DNA of 64,000 nucleotides, taken from contig NZ_AXAJ01000020.1 of the NCBI RefSeq assembly GCF_000472445.1, positions 39,111 through 103,110 on the forward strand, given 5' to 3'. The position numbers were made by a program, and so were the translations under genes. The notes beneath the pieces were generated by a model that was not told where the DNA came from, did no database searches, and saw only the letters and a list, made by a program, of their open reading frames with translations. Each line of letters starts with the position of its first letter. The stretch's first letter is position 1. This DNA comes from Burkholderia sp. WSM2230 (GTDB lineage Bacteria > Pseudomonadota > Gammaproteobacteria > Burkholderiales > Burkholderiaceae). Of the stretch, positions 26,778-35,681 are shown piece by piece.

Positions 26778-26858
26778 GCTGTTCACTGCTTTGAACGCTG
26801 CGGCAGGTATGAGCGATGCTACCGCTGATCGGCATCAAGCGCGTTCAGAGGACAAGCG

Positions 26859-27104
26859 ATGCAGTTCGACTACAGGCATTTCCACATCGACTGCCGGGCA
26901 CGCCATGCGGACGAGGGCGTCTACTACGCGCGTGCCCGGATCACTCGCATACCGCAGAAAAACGAGCATTTCCGCTCGCACGATTCCGGCGACATCGACG
27001 CCTTCTCGAATGAAGCCGATGCGATTTCCTGCGCGCGATCATGGGCGATAGAGTGGTGCGATGAAGCGGAGTCTCAACTGTCGGGCGAGGCGTCGTCGAA
27101 ATAA
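26859..27104 (+). CDS. Conserved hypothetical protein, 81 residues
   Basis: Small soluble acidic protein of 81 residues with three cysteines (DCRARH, SCARSW, EWCDEA) and many charged residues. There is no signal peptide or membrane segment. GAGGACAAGC provides a ribosome site before the ATG. It ends 23 bp before the exonuclease III start on the same strand, so the two are probably co-transcribed. No recognised family. The pattern FHIDCRARHADEGVYYARAR suggests an alpha/beta fold of unknown role. Confidence 0.68.
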   Translation: MQFDYRHFHIDCRARHADEGVYYARARITRIPQKNEHFRSHDSGDIDAFSNEADAISCARSWAIEWCDEAESQLSGEASSK

Positions 27105-27127
27105 GCTGGATGCAGGGAGGACATGCC

Positions 27128-27937
27128 GTGGCGACGCTACGCATTGCGACATTCAACATCAACGGAGTCCGTTCGCGCCAGGCGGCGCTGCTGCAATGGC
27201 TTGAGCGCGAGGCGCCGGACATTGTCTGCCTGCAGGAGCTGAAAGCGGCGGACAGCGCCTTTCCCGCCGACGCATTGCGCGACGCCGGATACCACGCCAT
27301 CTGGCATGGCCAGAGCGCGTGGAACGGAGTGGCGATTCTGTCGAAGGGCGAGGCGCCGCTCGAAAGTCGCCGCGGTTTGCCGGGCTTCGAGGCCGACACG
27401 CATAGCCGCTATCTGGAAGCGGCAGTCGGCGGACTGCTCGTGTGCTGTCTCTATCTGCCGAACGGCAATCCGCAGCCCGGTCCCAAGTTCGAATACAAGC
27501 TGAAGTGGTTCGACCATCTGATCGAGCACGCGGCGAATCTGCTCAAGAGCGGGCACCCGGTGGTGCTGGCCGGCGACTTCAACGTCGTGCCCACCGATGA
27601 AGACATCTACAACCCGCGCTCATGGCTGAAAGACGCCCTATTGCAGCCCGAGAGCCGCGAACGCTACCAGCGCCTGCTCGCGCAAGGCTGGACAGACTCG
27701 CTGCGCAAGCACTTCGGAGACGAGCGCGTCTACACGTTCTGGGATTATTTCCGCCGCCATTGGGACACCAATTCCGGCTTGCGTATCGATCACATCCTGC
27801 TGAGCCCGGACCTCGCGCCGCGTTTGCGCGACGCGGGCGTGGACCGCTGGGTGCGCGGCGAAGCGCACGCGAGCGACCACGCGCCCACATGGGTCGAACT
27901 CGACATGAGCGCGAGGCGCCGCAAGACGCGCGGCTAA
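27128..27937 (+). CDS. xthA: Exodeoxyribonuclease III / AP endonuclease
   Basis: DNA repair nuclease of 269 residues of the exonuclease III/APE1 family. It cleaves at abasic sites and trims 3' ends. Conserved segments are ATFNINGVRSR, the metal ligand glutamate in CLQELKA, the LAGDFNVVPTDED active site with paired Asp/Asn, and the C-terminal catalytic histidine in ASDHAPTWVEL. I place the start at the GTG at 27128, which has GGGAGG 8 nt upstream; the longer frame lacks one. The stop is five bases from the convergent motB stop. Confidence 0.93.
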   Translation: MATLRIATFNINGVRSRQAALLQWLEREAPDIVCLQELKAADSAFPADALRDAGYHAIWHGQSAWNGVAILSKGEAPLESRRGLPGFEADTHSRYLEAAVGGLLVCCLYLPNGNPQPGPKFEYKLKWFDHLIEHAANLLKSGHPVVLAGDFNVVPTDEDIYNPRSWLKDALLQPESRERYQRLLAQGWTDSLRKHFGDERVYTFWDYFRRHWDTNSGLRIDHILLSPDLAPRLRDAGVDRWVRGEAHASDHAPTWVELDMSARRRKTRG

Positions 27938-27941
27938 AGCG

Positions 27942-28928
27942 CTAGCGGACGATCGTCGCTCCCGGAGCCGGACGCATGCGCGCCGCGACTGCGGGGATTG
28001 CCGAACTGGCCGGCGAGCTTTCGTCGATCGAGGTGCGGCCGCCGTCGTGGAAGAACGCCTGCTCCGCGGCTTTGTTCATCACCAGAATGCTGATGCGCCG
28101 GTTGGTCGGTTCATCGACGACATTGCTGTTCAGGGGCAGCACGTCCGCGAGACCGCGAACCTGCAGCAGCTTCTCGCCATGCATACCGCCCGCAACCAGC
28201 GCGCGGCGCGCGGCGTTCGCGCGCTCGGACGACAGCTCCCAGTTCGAATAGCCGACAGGTCCGCCGGTATACGGCACCGCGTCCGTGTGGCCCGCAATTG
28301 AAATGCGGTTCTCCACGTCGTTGAGTGCCGCGCCGATTTGCGTGAGTATCGCGACCGCATAAGTTTGCAGCCTGGGACTGCCCGAGGCGAACATGGGGCG
28401 GTTCTGCGAATCGACAATCTCGATACGCAAGCCTTCATTCGTGATCGAGATGCGGATCTGATCCTTGAACGCCTTCAACGCAGGGCTTTGCTCGATCAGC
28501 GAAATGAGCTTTTCCTTCAGTTGCTGCAAGCGGGCCGCGTCGGCAGGCGCGACCGTCGGCACCACATTCACAGGCGTGGCCGCTTCGATCTGGGTCTTCT
28601 TGCCGTCGCCCGGACGCGTGTCGGAGATGTCGCGCCCGCCGCCTTGCACGACGCTCGGCCGGGCAGCGGCTGAGCCTTCGTTGCCGCCGAGCAGGCTCGA
28701 CAGCGGCGTGTTGAAGTAGTCCTCGATGCCTTGCTTGTCGAACTTCGACGTGGAACCGAGCAGCCACATCAGCAGGAAGAACGCCATCATCGCGGTGACG
28801 AAGTCGGCGTAGGCGATTTTCCATGCGCCGCCGTGATGGCCGCCGTGGTCCTCGCCCTTTTTCGAGCGACGCACGATGATCGGCGGCGCTTCCTGCTCCT
28901 GCGAGCCGCGTGAGCGTCTTTGCGTCAT
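27942..28928 (-). CDS. motB: Flagellar motor stator protein MotB
   Basis: Stator subunit of 328 residues with one membrane helix (about 44-60). The essential proton-binding aspartate is D42 in YADFVTAMMAFFLLM. A His/Gly-rich stretch just before the helix (EDHGGHHGGAWK) is typical of this group. The C-terminal OmpA-like peptidoglycan-binding domain, about 180-290, contains SIAGHTDAVPY and SNWELSSERANAARR. The tail after it is Ser/Ala/Pro-rich. Its ATG shares one base with the motA stop, so translation is coupled. It ends five bases from the convergent xthA stop. Confidence 0.93.
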   Translation of the reverse strand: MTQRRSRGSQEQEAPPIIVRRSKKGEDHGGHHGGAWKIAYADFVTAMMAFFLLMWLLGSTSKFDKQGIEDYFNTPLSSLLGGNEGSAAARPSVVQGGGRDISDTRPGDGKKTQIEAATPVNVVPTVAPADAARLQQLKEKLISLIEQSPALKAFKDQIRISITNEGLRIEIVDSQNRPMFASGSPRLQTYAVAILTQIGAALNDVENRISIAGHTDAVPYTGGPVGYSNWELSSERANAARRALVAGGMHGEKLLQVRGLADVLPLNSNVVDEPTNRRISILVMNKAAEQAFFHDGGRTSIDESSPASSAIPAVAARMRPAPGATIVR

Positions 28929-29812
28929 CACGCTGCTCCGCTCGCGGCAGGCTTCGGCGACTTGGTGGCGCGCACGGCGTCGTCGAGTTCCTGGAAGCTC
29001 GGACGGTCGGCCGTGAACAGCACTTTGCGGCCAAACTCCACGGCGATGGGCGGCGCATAGCCGGACAACGACGCGAGCAGCACGGCCTTCACGCATTGAA
29101 ACGGCTTGGCTTGCGCGCGGCCTTTTGCGTTCAGCAGATCGGCGAGCGGGCCGATGAACCCATACGCGAGCAGAATGCCGAGGAAGGTTCCGACCAGCGC
29201 GCCGGCGATCATCTCGCCGAGCACGGCAGGCGGCGCGCCGACCGAGCCCATAGTGTGGACCACGCCCATCACGGCCGCGACGATGCCGAAGGCCGGCAGC
29301 CCGTCAGCCATCTTCTGGATCGCGTTGGCCGCCACCGACGCTTCCGCGTGATGCGTGGCCAGCTCTTCGTCCATCAGGTCCTGCACTTCGAGCACGTTGA
29401 CGTTGCCGCCGGACATCATGCGCAAATAGTCGACGATGAAATCGAGCAGATGGTGATCGGCGAGAACGTGCGGGTACTTCTGGAAAATCACGCTTTCTTC
29501 GGGGGCGAACACGTCGGCTTCGAGCGACATCATGCCTTCCTTGCGCGCTTTCTGAAGCAGCTCGTAAAGCAGCGCGATCAGCTCAAGATACTTTTCCTTC
29601 GTATAGCCGCCGCTCTTGAAGCAGGAAGGCAGCGCCTTGAGTGTCTTCTTCAACGTGGAGATCGGATTGCTGACGACGAAGGCGCCAATAGCGGCGCCGA
29701 AAATGCATAGCAATTCGAATGGTTGTATGAGCGCCGGCAAATGGCCGCCCACACCAACAAAGCTCCCTATGACGGAGCCGATCACCAACACCCAGCCAAT
29801 TGCGACGAACAT
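28928..29812 (-). CDS. motA: Flagellar motor stator protein MotA
   Basis: Inner-membrane stator subunit of 294 residues with four membrane segments. It forms the proton channel with MotB and pushes on FliG. The cytoplasmic loop between TM2 and TM3 carries the charged torque residues (LLQKARKEGMMSLEADV). TM3-TM4 contain the family prolines (ADGLPAFGIVAAVMGVVHTM). The pair stands alone, without che or flagellar regulatory genes on either side, so it may be the sole set or an extra stator. A strong hairpin lies 44 bp upstream of the start. Confidence 0.93.
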   Translation of the reverse strand: MFVAIGWVLVIGSVIGSFVGVGGHLPALIQPFELLCIFGAAIGAFVVSNPISTLKKTLKALPSCFKSGGYTKEKYLELIALLYELLQKARKEGMMSLEADVFAPEESVIFQKYPHVLADHHLLDFIVDYLRMMSGGNVNVLEVQDLMDEELATHHAEASVAANAIQKMADGLPAFGIVAAVMGVVHTMGSVGAPPAVLGEMIAGALVGTFLGILLAYGFIGPLADLLNAKGRAQAKPFQCVKAVLLASLSGYAPPIAVEFGRKVLFTADRPSFQELDDAVRATKSPKPAASGAA

Positions 29813-29855
29813 GTTCTCTCCATTATCTTGCGCGCCGCACGTCTTCGATCAGAAG

Positions 29856-29878
29856 AAGCCCTTTTTAAAGGGCTTTTT
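29856..29878. terminator. AT-flanked hairpin upstream of motA
   Basis: Palindrome AAGCCCTTT/AAAGGGCTT with a two-base centre, followed on the plus strand by TTTTT. It looks like a rho-independent terminator, but no plus-strand gene ends here. The nearest gene is motA, which starts 44 bp away on the other strand. It may protect motA from antisense reading or form a structure in the motA leader. Confidence 0.6.
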
Positions 29879-30101
29879 ACGTGCGTCACTGAATTTCCGC
29901 ATGTACTGGTAAACGGCGCGAAAGAAAAATGCTGAAGTGCTGGCTAGCCCGCAACTGGAAATTTGCACACACGCGTAGGTGCATGCAGGTGGCATCGGTA
30001 AAAGCGCCCGCACTTTTTTACCGATTGCTCTGCTAGCATGCAATGCGACCCGCGTCAGGTCTCCCGAACGGATATCGAACCTCACAAGAACGGAGATGAG
30101 C

Positions 30102-31514
30102 ATGAAAGCCAGCACCATTGCCGAGCGCGAAGCCCGTGGCCGTGCCGCGCGCGAAAAATCGAAGCGCTCGAGCCACCGCACGGTCGGGGAACTGCAGCGC
30201 GATCCGATCGAACTGCTCAAAGAGAGCAGCAAGGACCGTGTGCAGAACCTCGTGCCGCTGCGCTATGGGCGCATGGCTGCGTCGCCGTTCACGTTCTTTC
30301 GAGGGACGGCCATCCTGCAGGCGCACGACCTGAGCAAGGTTCACGACACGGGCCTGACCATGCCGATCTGCGGAGATGGGCATCTGCTGAATTTCGGCGG
30401 CTTCGCGACGCCAGAACGGCAACTCGTGTTCGACCTCAACGATTTCGACGAGGTGTCGGTCGGGCCCTTCGAATGGGATCTGAAACGCCTTGCCGCAAGT
30501 CTCGTGATCGCCGCGCGTCACATGCGCTTAAGCCGCGGCGCCGCGGAAGATCTGGTGATGACCGCGATCGGCGAATATCGCAACCGCATGGCGCAGTACG
30601 CACAGTGCGGCGCGCTCGAACTCTGGTACGAGCGCATCACGTTCGACCGCATGGCCGACACCGCGCTCACGCCCGAACGGCGCCGCGCGGTTCGTCGCGG
30701 CATGGAGAAGGCGGCGAGCCGCACGCATGAAAGTCTCTTCGAAAAAATGGCGGAGCATGACGGCAATCACTGGGTGATTCGCGATGCGCCGCCCGCGCTC
30801 TTTCACGTGCTCGGCGCGAACACGCTCTTCACGGAGGACGAAACCGAAGTGCTGAAGGGCGCGCACGGACGCAAGATGCTGGACAGCATATGGAGCGACT
30901 ACACGAAGACGATCTCGCACGATCGCCGCGAGCTGCTGGCGCACTTCAGCGTGCAGGACATCGTGTTCAAAGTGGTGGGTGTGGGCAGCGTCGGCACACG
31001 CTGCATGGCCGTGCTGCTCGTCGATCACATGGGCAAGCCGCTCTTTCTGCAGATGAAGGAAGCAAGGCCGTCGGTCATCGCGCGATATTGCAAGGCTCAG
31101 ACGGTCAAGCATCAGGGTGAGCGCGTCGTAGAGGGGCAGCGCATGCTGCAGGCCGCGAGCGACATTTTTCTCGGCTGGGCGACGAGTCCGCTGGGGCGGC
31201 ACTATTACTTTCGGCAACTGCGCGACATGAAGCTGTCGGCCAACATCGAGCTATTCGATGCCGACCTGCTGACCGGCTATGCGCAACTGTGCGGCTGGGT
31301 GATGGCGCGGGCCCATGCAAAGGCAAGTGGCCAGGCGGTCGAAGTTAGCGCCTATATCGGACGCGGCGATCAATTCGCCGAAGCGCTCACCACTTACGCT
31401 GCGAGTTACGCGGATCAGGTGGAGCGCGACTACGACGCCTTCATCAAGGCATGCCGCAGCGGCGTGCTGGAAGCGCGCTCCGACGAGGATATGGCGGCGG
31501 ACTTCCGCATGTGA
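30102..31514 (+). CDS. DUF2252 family protein, kinase-like fold
   Basis: Cytoplasmic protein of 470 residues of the DUF2252 family. The motif CGDGHLLNFG (about residues 93-102) followed by FDLNDFDEV resembles the catalytic loop and metal-binding aspartate of aminoglycoside phosphotransferase-like kinases (HGDxxxxN, then D). This suggests a phosphotransferase, but no substrate is known for the family. The N-terminus is a basic helix (REARGRAAREKSKRSS). The start at 30102 has GGAG six bases upstream. It is a single-gene unit diverging from motA. Confidence 0.82.
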   Translation: MKASTIAEREARGRAAREKSKRSSHRTVGELQRDPIELLKESSKDRVQNLVPLRYGRMAASPFTFFRGTAILQAHDLSKVHDTGLTMPICGDGHLLNFGGFATPERQLVFDLNDFDEVSVGPFEWDLKRLAASLVIAARHMRLSRGAAEDLVMTAIGEYRNRMAQYAQCGALELWYERITFDRMADTALTPERRRAVRRGMEKAASRTHESLFEKMAEHDGNHWVIRDAPPALFHVLGANTLFTEDETEVLKGAHGRKMLDSIWSDYTKTISHDRRELLAHFSVQDIVFKVVGVGSVGTRCMAVLLVDHMGKPLFLQMKEARPSVIARYCKAQTVKHQGERVVEGQRMLQAASDIFLGWATSPLGRHYYFRQLRDMKLSANIELFDADLLTGYAQLCGWVMARAHAKASGQAVEVSAYIGRGDQFAEALTTYAASYADQVERDYDAFIKACRSGVLEARSDEDMAADFRM

Positions 31515-31534
31515 CCTTTCCGGGGCAAACGGTC

Positions 31535-32389
31535 TCAACCGTCGACGCGCGCCTCGCGCAGCGTGACGAAGCGCAGATTGTGCCGGCGAGCCGCTTCGAC
31601 GACACGCGGCAGCACGGCAAGAATCAGCGGTTTGCCGTCGACGGTGAGCGCGGCGTTGCCGTCGTGCAGAAGCAGAATGTCCCGCGCCGCGAGACCGTCG
31701 AGCAGACGGCGCGCGACGACGTCGGGATTGCGCTCGCGCGTGTCGTAGCCGCGCCGCGTCCATGCGGCAAGCCGTAGGTCGAGTTTGCGCAGCACCGGTT
31801 CGAGGAAGATATTGCGCAGGCCGGCCGGCGCGCGAAAGAACATCGGCCGCTCGCCGCTGAGTTCTTCGAGCGTGCGTTGCGCGGCATCGATCTCGCGCCG
31901 CAGCGCGCCCGGCAACGTGACAGAAAACGTGTGCACGTGGACCTGCGAATGATTTTCGAGCGCATGGCCGCGCATAACGATCTCGCGTGCGAGGTGTGGA
32001 TAACGCCGCGCCTTTTCTCCAATGCAGAAGAAGGTTGCGCGCACGTCCAGGGCGTGGAGCAGATCGAGCACTTGCGGCGTGACCACGGGATCGGGACCAT
32101 CGTCGATGGTCAGTGCAATGGCGTCTGCGTTGCGCGTGCCGGCGGGCAGGCGCGTCCAGTTCGGACCAAGCAGCGAGGTGCGCGGCAGCAGGCCCGCCAC
32201 GGTGAAAACAGCATGATTGGCGAAGATAGCCGCGAGCCACCACGGCCATGCGCGCGGCAAAAGCAGCCACGCGCCCAGCACGAGGACGTGCCATGCGGCG
32301 GTGGCGGTGAGCATCGCCGGATAGCCGGTTTGCGGCCAGCGTCGCAGCGGTGCCGGGCGAGCTTGGTGGGGAGTGAAGAGTGGGTTCAT
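31535..32389 (-). CDS. Polysaccharide deacetylase family protein
   Basis: NodB-type carbohydrate esterase of 284 residues. Two or three hydrophobic segments at the N-terminus (about 26-65) anchor it in the inner membrane. The catalytic domain follows: TIDDGPDP holds the base and metal aspartates and ALENHSQVHVH the zinc histidines. RAPAGLRN and ILLLHDGN complete the family motifs. It should remove N-acetyl groups from a periplasmic or lipid-linked glycan. The ATG at 32389 is preferred over an upstream TTG. It converges with the DUF2252 gene and leaves 20 bp between the stops. Confidence 0.88.
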   Translation of the reverse strand: MNPLFTPHQARPAPLRRWPQTGYPAMLTATAAWHVLVLGAWLLLPRAWPWWLAAIFANHAVFTVAGLLPRTSLLGPNWTRLPAGTRNADAIALTIDDGPDPVVTPQVLDLLHALDVRATFFCIGEKARRYPHLAREIVMRGHALENHSQVHVHTFSVTLPGALRREIDAAQRTLEELSGERPMFFRAPAGLRNIFLEPVLRKLDLRLAAWTRRGYDTRERNPDVVARRLLDGLAARDILLLHDGNAALTVDGKPLILAVLPRVVEAARRHNLRFVTLREARVDG

Positions 32390-32672
32390 AAAACGTGCAT
32401 TCAACCTGCATTCGATACTTTGCGCGCATCAGGCGGGCGCCGCGAAGGCGCTGTGCGCAAGGCGCCGACGCAAGGCGCCGTCGCAACGCGCCGACGCAAC
32501 GTCGAACGATACCATTGATGCATAAGCCGCCGCGACCGCGGACAGGAACGGCAATGAAAGCGCACGGCCTTCGGCATGAAAGCCCGTGCCGCGCGCATTT
32601 GTGATGAGCCCGGCGCTGCGGTATGGTGCAAGGCATGGGCCCCTATCGTGGCCGGCAAACAGGAGACATGCG

Positions 32673-33437
32673 GTGACGGTGACGGGAATCAGAAAGGTGG
32701 CATTGGTTACGGGTGCGGGCAGCGGCATCGGTCGGGCTTGCGCGCTGCGGCTCGCGGAGCATGGCTATAGCGTGGTGCTGGCGGGCCGCCGCCTTGAAGC
32801 GCTCGAAGCTGCGGCCGAAGAGGCGCGCGCACTCGGCGGCGCGGCGCTGGCCGTGCCGTGCGACGTGACGGACGCGGCGAGCGTCGGCGGATTGTTCGAC
32901 ACGATCCGCGAGCGCTATGGCCGGCTCGACGTGCTCTTCAACAATGCTGGACGCAACGGCTCGCCGGTGGACATCGACGAACTGGATATCGACGAATGGC
33001 GCTCGGTGGTCGACACCAATCTCACGGGCGTGTTTCTTTGTACGCGCGCCGCGTTCGGTCTCATGAAAACCCAGAATCCGCGCGGCGGGCGCATCATCAA
33101 TAACGGGTCGATTTCGGCACATGCGCCGCGCCCGAACAGCGCAGCTTACACGGCGACCAAGCACGCAATCACCGGGCTCACGAAAGCCGTGTCGCTCGAC
33201 GGCCGCAAGTACGACATTGTGTGCGGGCAGATCGACATCGGCAACGCGGCAACGGAGATGGCCGAGCGCATGGCGCGCGGCGTGCCGCAGGCGAACGGCG
33301 AGATTGCGGTCGAACCGTTGATGGACGTCCGCCATGTCGCCGACGCCGTGCTGTATATGGCGCAGTTGCCGTTGTCGGCGAATGTTCAGTTCATGACCAT
33401 CATGGCGAGCAAGATGCCGTTCGTGGGACGCGGTTGA
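32673..33437 (+). CDS. Short-chain dehydrogenase/reductase
   Basis: NAD(P)-dependent oxidoreductase of 254 residues of the classical SDR family. The cofactor motif is TGAGSGIG (13-20) and the structural motif is NNAG (90-93). The catalytic serine lies in NNGSIS (S146 or S148), with Y159 and K163 in AAYTATKH. I start at the GTG at 32673 because AGGAG lies 7 nt upstream, which the longer frame does not have. Substrate unknown; no neighbour gives a pathway. Confidence 0.9.
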   Translation: MTVTGIRKVALVTGAGSGIGRACALRLAEHGYSVVLAGRRLEALEAAAEEARALGGAALAVPCDVTDAASVGGLFDTIRERYGRLDVLFNNAGRNGSPVDIDELDIDEWRSVVDTNLTGVFLCTRAAFGLMKTQNPRGGRIINNGSISAHAPRPNSAAYTATKHAITGLTKAVSLDGRKYDIVCGQIDIGNAATEMAERMARGVPQANGEIAVEPLMDVRHVADAVLYMAQLPLSANVQFMTIMASKMPFVGRG

Positions 33438-33539
33438 CGGCGGCCTGCGCGAAGCGCGGCGCGGGCGATCCACTTATACTGGGCGCTGTGCGTTCTGTTG
33501 TTTGCGCTTCGCGCCTTGCTGTCTGTTTCGCGTGTTCAA

Positions 33540-33881
33540 GTGACATCATCCGCCGTGCCCCAAGCCCCATCCGCCGACGACCCAAAGCCGCAGCCGCCCG
33601 TGCAGCCCGATCTCGACGATTGTTGCCATAGCGGCTGCAGTCCGTGCGTATTCGATCTTTATGACGAGGCGCTCGAGCGCTATGAGATCGCGCTGGCCGA
33701 ATGGCAAGCGCGGCAAGCGCGGCGAGCGCGTAAGACGGGGCAAGCGGAGCAAGCGGAGCAAGCGGGGCACACGGGAGGGACGCAGCAGGTGCGAGGCGAG
33801 CGGAGCACACAGACCGCTCCCAAACACACCGCTCCACAAAAACCCCCGCCGGCTCAACCGCACGCCCGCAAGCGTCGCTGA
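33540..33881 (+). CDS. Oxidoreductase-like (Oxidored-like N-terminal) domain protein
   Basis: Small protein of about 113 residues. Residues 25-55 match the short oxidoreductase-like motif, with cysteines in DCCHSGCSPCVFDLYDEALE followed by an amphipathic helix. The second half is low-complexity: the codons for QARQARRARKTGQAEQAEQA come from a tandem 9-bp repeat at 33704-33775. The tail is Lys/Pro-rich. The start is uncertain, with GTG at 33540 or TTG at 33498, and neither has a clear ribosome site. It precedes the sirtuin gene by 54 bp. Confidence 0.62.
   Translation: MTSSAVPQAPSADDPKPQPPVQPDLDDCCHSGCSPCVFDLYDEALERYEIALAEWQARQARRARKTGQAEQAEQAGHTGGTQQVRGERSTQTAPKHTAPQKPPPAQPHARKRR
33704..33775 (+). 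repeat. Eight-unit 9-bp tandem repeat inside the oxidoreductase-like gene
   Basis: Units of GCAAGCGCG, GCAAGCGGA and close variants repeat eight times in frame, encoding alternating Gln-Ala/Arg triplets. The frame is kept because the unit is a multiple of three. Such arrays usually vary in copy number between strains. Confidence 0.85.
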
Positions 33882-33935
33882 CACCTCATCGCGCGTTCGT
33901 AGCCCACGCCGCAGCCCAGCCATCACTCATCCGCC

Positions 33936-34814
33936 ATGACCGACCTTCAACCCGCATCTGTCGAACCCGCTGAGCCCTCAAATGAATCGCACACGCTCGA
34001 CGATCTGCACGACTTCGTGCAGCGCTATCCACGGCTTTTCGTACTGACCGGCGCGGGCATCAGCACGGACTCCGGCATTCCCGGCTATCGCGACGACAAC
34101 GGCGAGTGGAAGCGCTCGCCGCCCATCACGTTGCAGGAATTTCTCGGCACCGATGCAATGCGCCGGCGTTACTGGGCGCGCAGCATGGTCGGCTGGCCGG
34201 TCGTCGCGCAGGCTCAGCCCAACGCGGCGCATACGGCGCTGGCGCGTCTTCAAGCCGCCGGTCATGCTCCGACGCTGGTCACGCAAAATGTCGACGGCCT
34301 GCATCAGCGCGCGGGCAGCCGCGATGTGATCGAATTGCACGGCGGGATTGACGGCGTCATCTGTCTGGATTGCGGAACGCAGCATTCGCGTGCGTCGATC
34401 CAGCAGACGCTCGAAGCGGAAAATCCGGCGCTTCTCAACGTCACCGCCGAAACCGCCGCCGATGGCGACGCGCATCTCGAATGGCACGCGCTCGAAACGT
34501 TTCGCGTGCCGGCGTGCGCGAATTGCGGCGGCCTGCTGAAACCGGCGGTGGTGTTCTTCGGCGAAAGTGTGCCGCGCGAGCGCGTGGAAGCGGCTTCGCA
34601 TGCGCTCGATGCCGCGGACGCCGTGCTGGTGGTCGGTTCTTCGCTGATGGTCTACTCGGGTTACCGTTTCTGCGTGTGGGCGCAAAACCAGCGCAAACCG
34701 GTCGCCGCAATCAACCTGGGACGCACGCGCGCCGATCCGCTTCTGTCGCTGAAAATTGCGGCGCCATGCGCCGATATGCTGACCGCTCTTGCTGGCCGTC
34801 TCGCGCTAGATTGA
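33936..34814 (+). CDS. NAD-dependent protein deacylase, sirtuin family (class II-like)
   Basis: Sirtuin of 292 residues that removes acyl groups from lysines using NAD+. The NAD-binding motif GAGISTDSGIPGYR is near residue 40, TQNVDGLHQRAG near 115, and the catalytic histidine is in IELHGG. Zinc cysteines are CLDC and, after an unusually long insert, CANC. The late VVGSSLMVYSG completes the fold. The STDSGIPGYR form and the two-residue zinc knuckle spacing resemble the SIRT4-like class. It is followed by a methyltransferase gene on the same strand. Confidence 0.9.
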   Translation: MTDLQPASVEPAEPSNESHTLDDLHDFVQRYPRLFVLTGAGISTDSGIPGYRDDNGEWKRSPPITLQEFLGTDAMRRRYWARSMVGWPVVAQAQPNAAHTALARLQAAGHAPTLVTQNVDGLHQRAGSRDVIELHGGIDGVICLDCGTQHSRASIQQTLEAENPALLNVTAETAADGDAHLEWHALETFRVPACANCGGLLKPAVVFFGESVPRERVEAASHALDAADAVLVVGSSLMVYSGYRFCVWAQNQRKPVAAINLGRTRADPLLSLKIAAPCADMLTALAGRLALD

Positions 34815-34902
34815 GAGCGGCGAGCCCTCCCGATGCAAGTCGATCCGACGCGATTCAATGCAAGTCAACGCGTCTGACGCAATCCAACGCCAACACATCA
34901 CC

Positions 34903-35538
34903 ATGACCGAACCTGTTCCGTCGATGCGGCAACATTCGCCCTCCGCCGAACGCAACCGCGAGCCGATACTCGCCGTGTTGCGCACCGTGCTGCCCGCGAC
35001 CGGTCGCGTACTGGAAATCGCAAGCGGCACCGGGCAGCACGCGGTCTGCTTTGCCGGCGCGCTGCCCGGCCTCGACTGGCAACCAAGCGACGCCGACATG
35101 GAGGCGCGCGAGTCGATTGCCGCATGGCTCGCGCACGACGGCCCGCCGAACGTGCGCGCCCCGCTCGCGCTCGACGTGCATCAGCCGGACTGGCAGGTCG
35201 GCGTGGTCGACGCGGTAGTGTGCATCAACATGATCCACATTGCGCCGTGGAGCGCAGCCGAGGCGCTGTTTGCCGGCGCGAGCCGCCATTTGCGCGACGG
35301 CGGTGTACTGTTTCTGTACGGGCCGTATAAGCGTGGCGGCGCTCACACGGCGCCGAGCAACGCGGCATTCGATCAGCAATTGCGAAGCCGCAATCCATCG
35401 TGGGGCGTGCGCGACATGGAAGAAGTCGTGGCGCTCGCGGCATCGGCGGGATTCGTGTGCGACGAGCCGGTCGCGATGCCGGCTAACAATTTCAGTCTCG
35501 TATTCAGGAAGCACGCGCCAGCCGGCGACGCACCGTGA
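34903..35538 (+). CDS. DUF938 SAM-dependent methyltransferase-like protein
   Basis: Protein of 211 residues of the DUF938 family with a Rossmann methyltransferase fold. The N-terminal RQHSPSAERNREPIL is characteristic of the family. The SAM-binding glycine motif is VLEIASGTGQHAV, followed by an acidic end of strand 2 in PSDADME. INMIHIAPW is the post-motif region. No substrate is known. An alternative ATG lies 45 bp upstream inside an imperfect direct repeat that begins ATGCAAGTC (34833-34857 and 34858-34886). No good ribosome site decides between them. Confidence 0.83.
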   Translation: MTEPVPSMRQHSPSAERNREPILAVLRTVLPATGRVLEIASGTGQHAVCFAGALPGLDWQPSDADMEARESIAAWLAHDGPPNVRAPLALDVHQPDWQVGVVDAVVCINMIHIAPWSAAEALFAGASRHLRDGGVLFLYGPYKRGGAHTAPSNAAFDQQLRSRNPSWGVRDMEEVVALAASAGFVCDEPVAMPANNFSLVFRKHAPAGDAP

Positions 35539-35681
35539 CAGCGCGCCAAGAAGCGAAAGCGGCGTCGCTTGCCCGATAACAAGCGGCAAACCGGCATTTC
35601 TTTTATGCTTTCACCCTCGACGTCCGGCCGAGGTTCCTTCCGGCGCGGCGTCTCGACACTTTTGGACACTGGAGAATTCAC

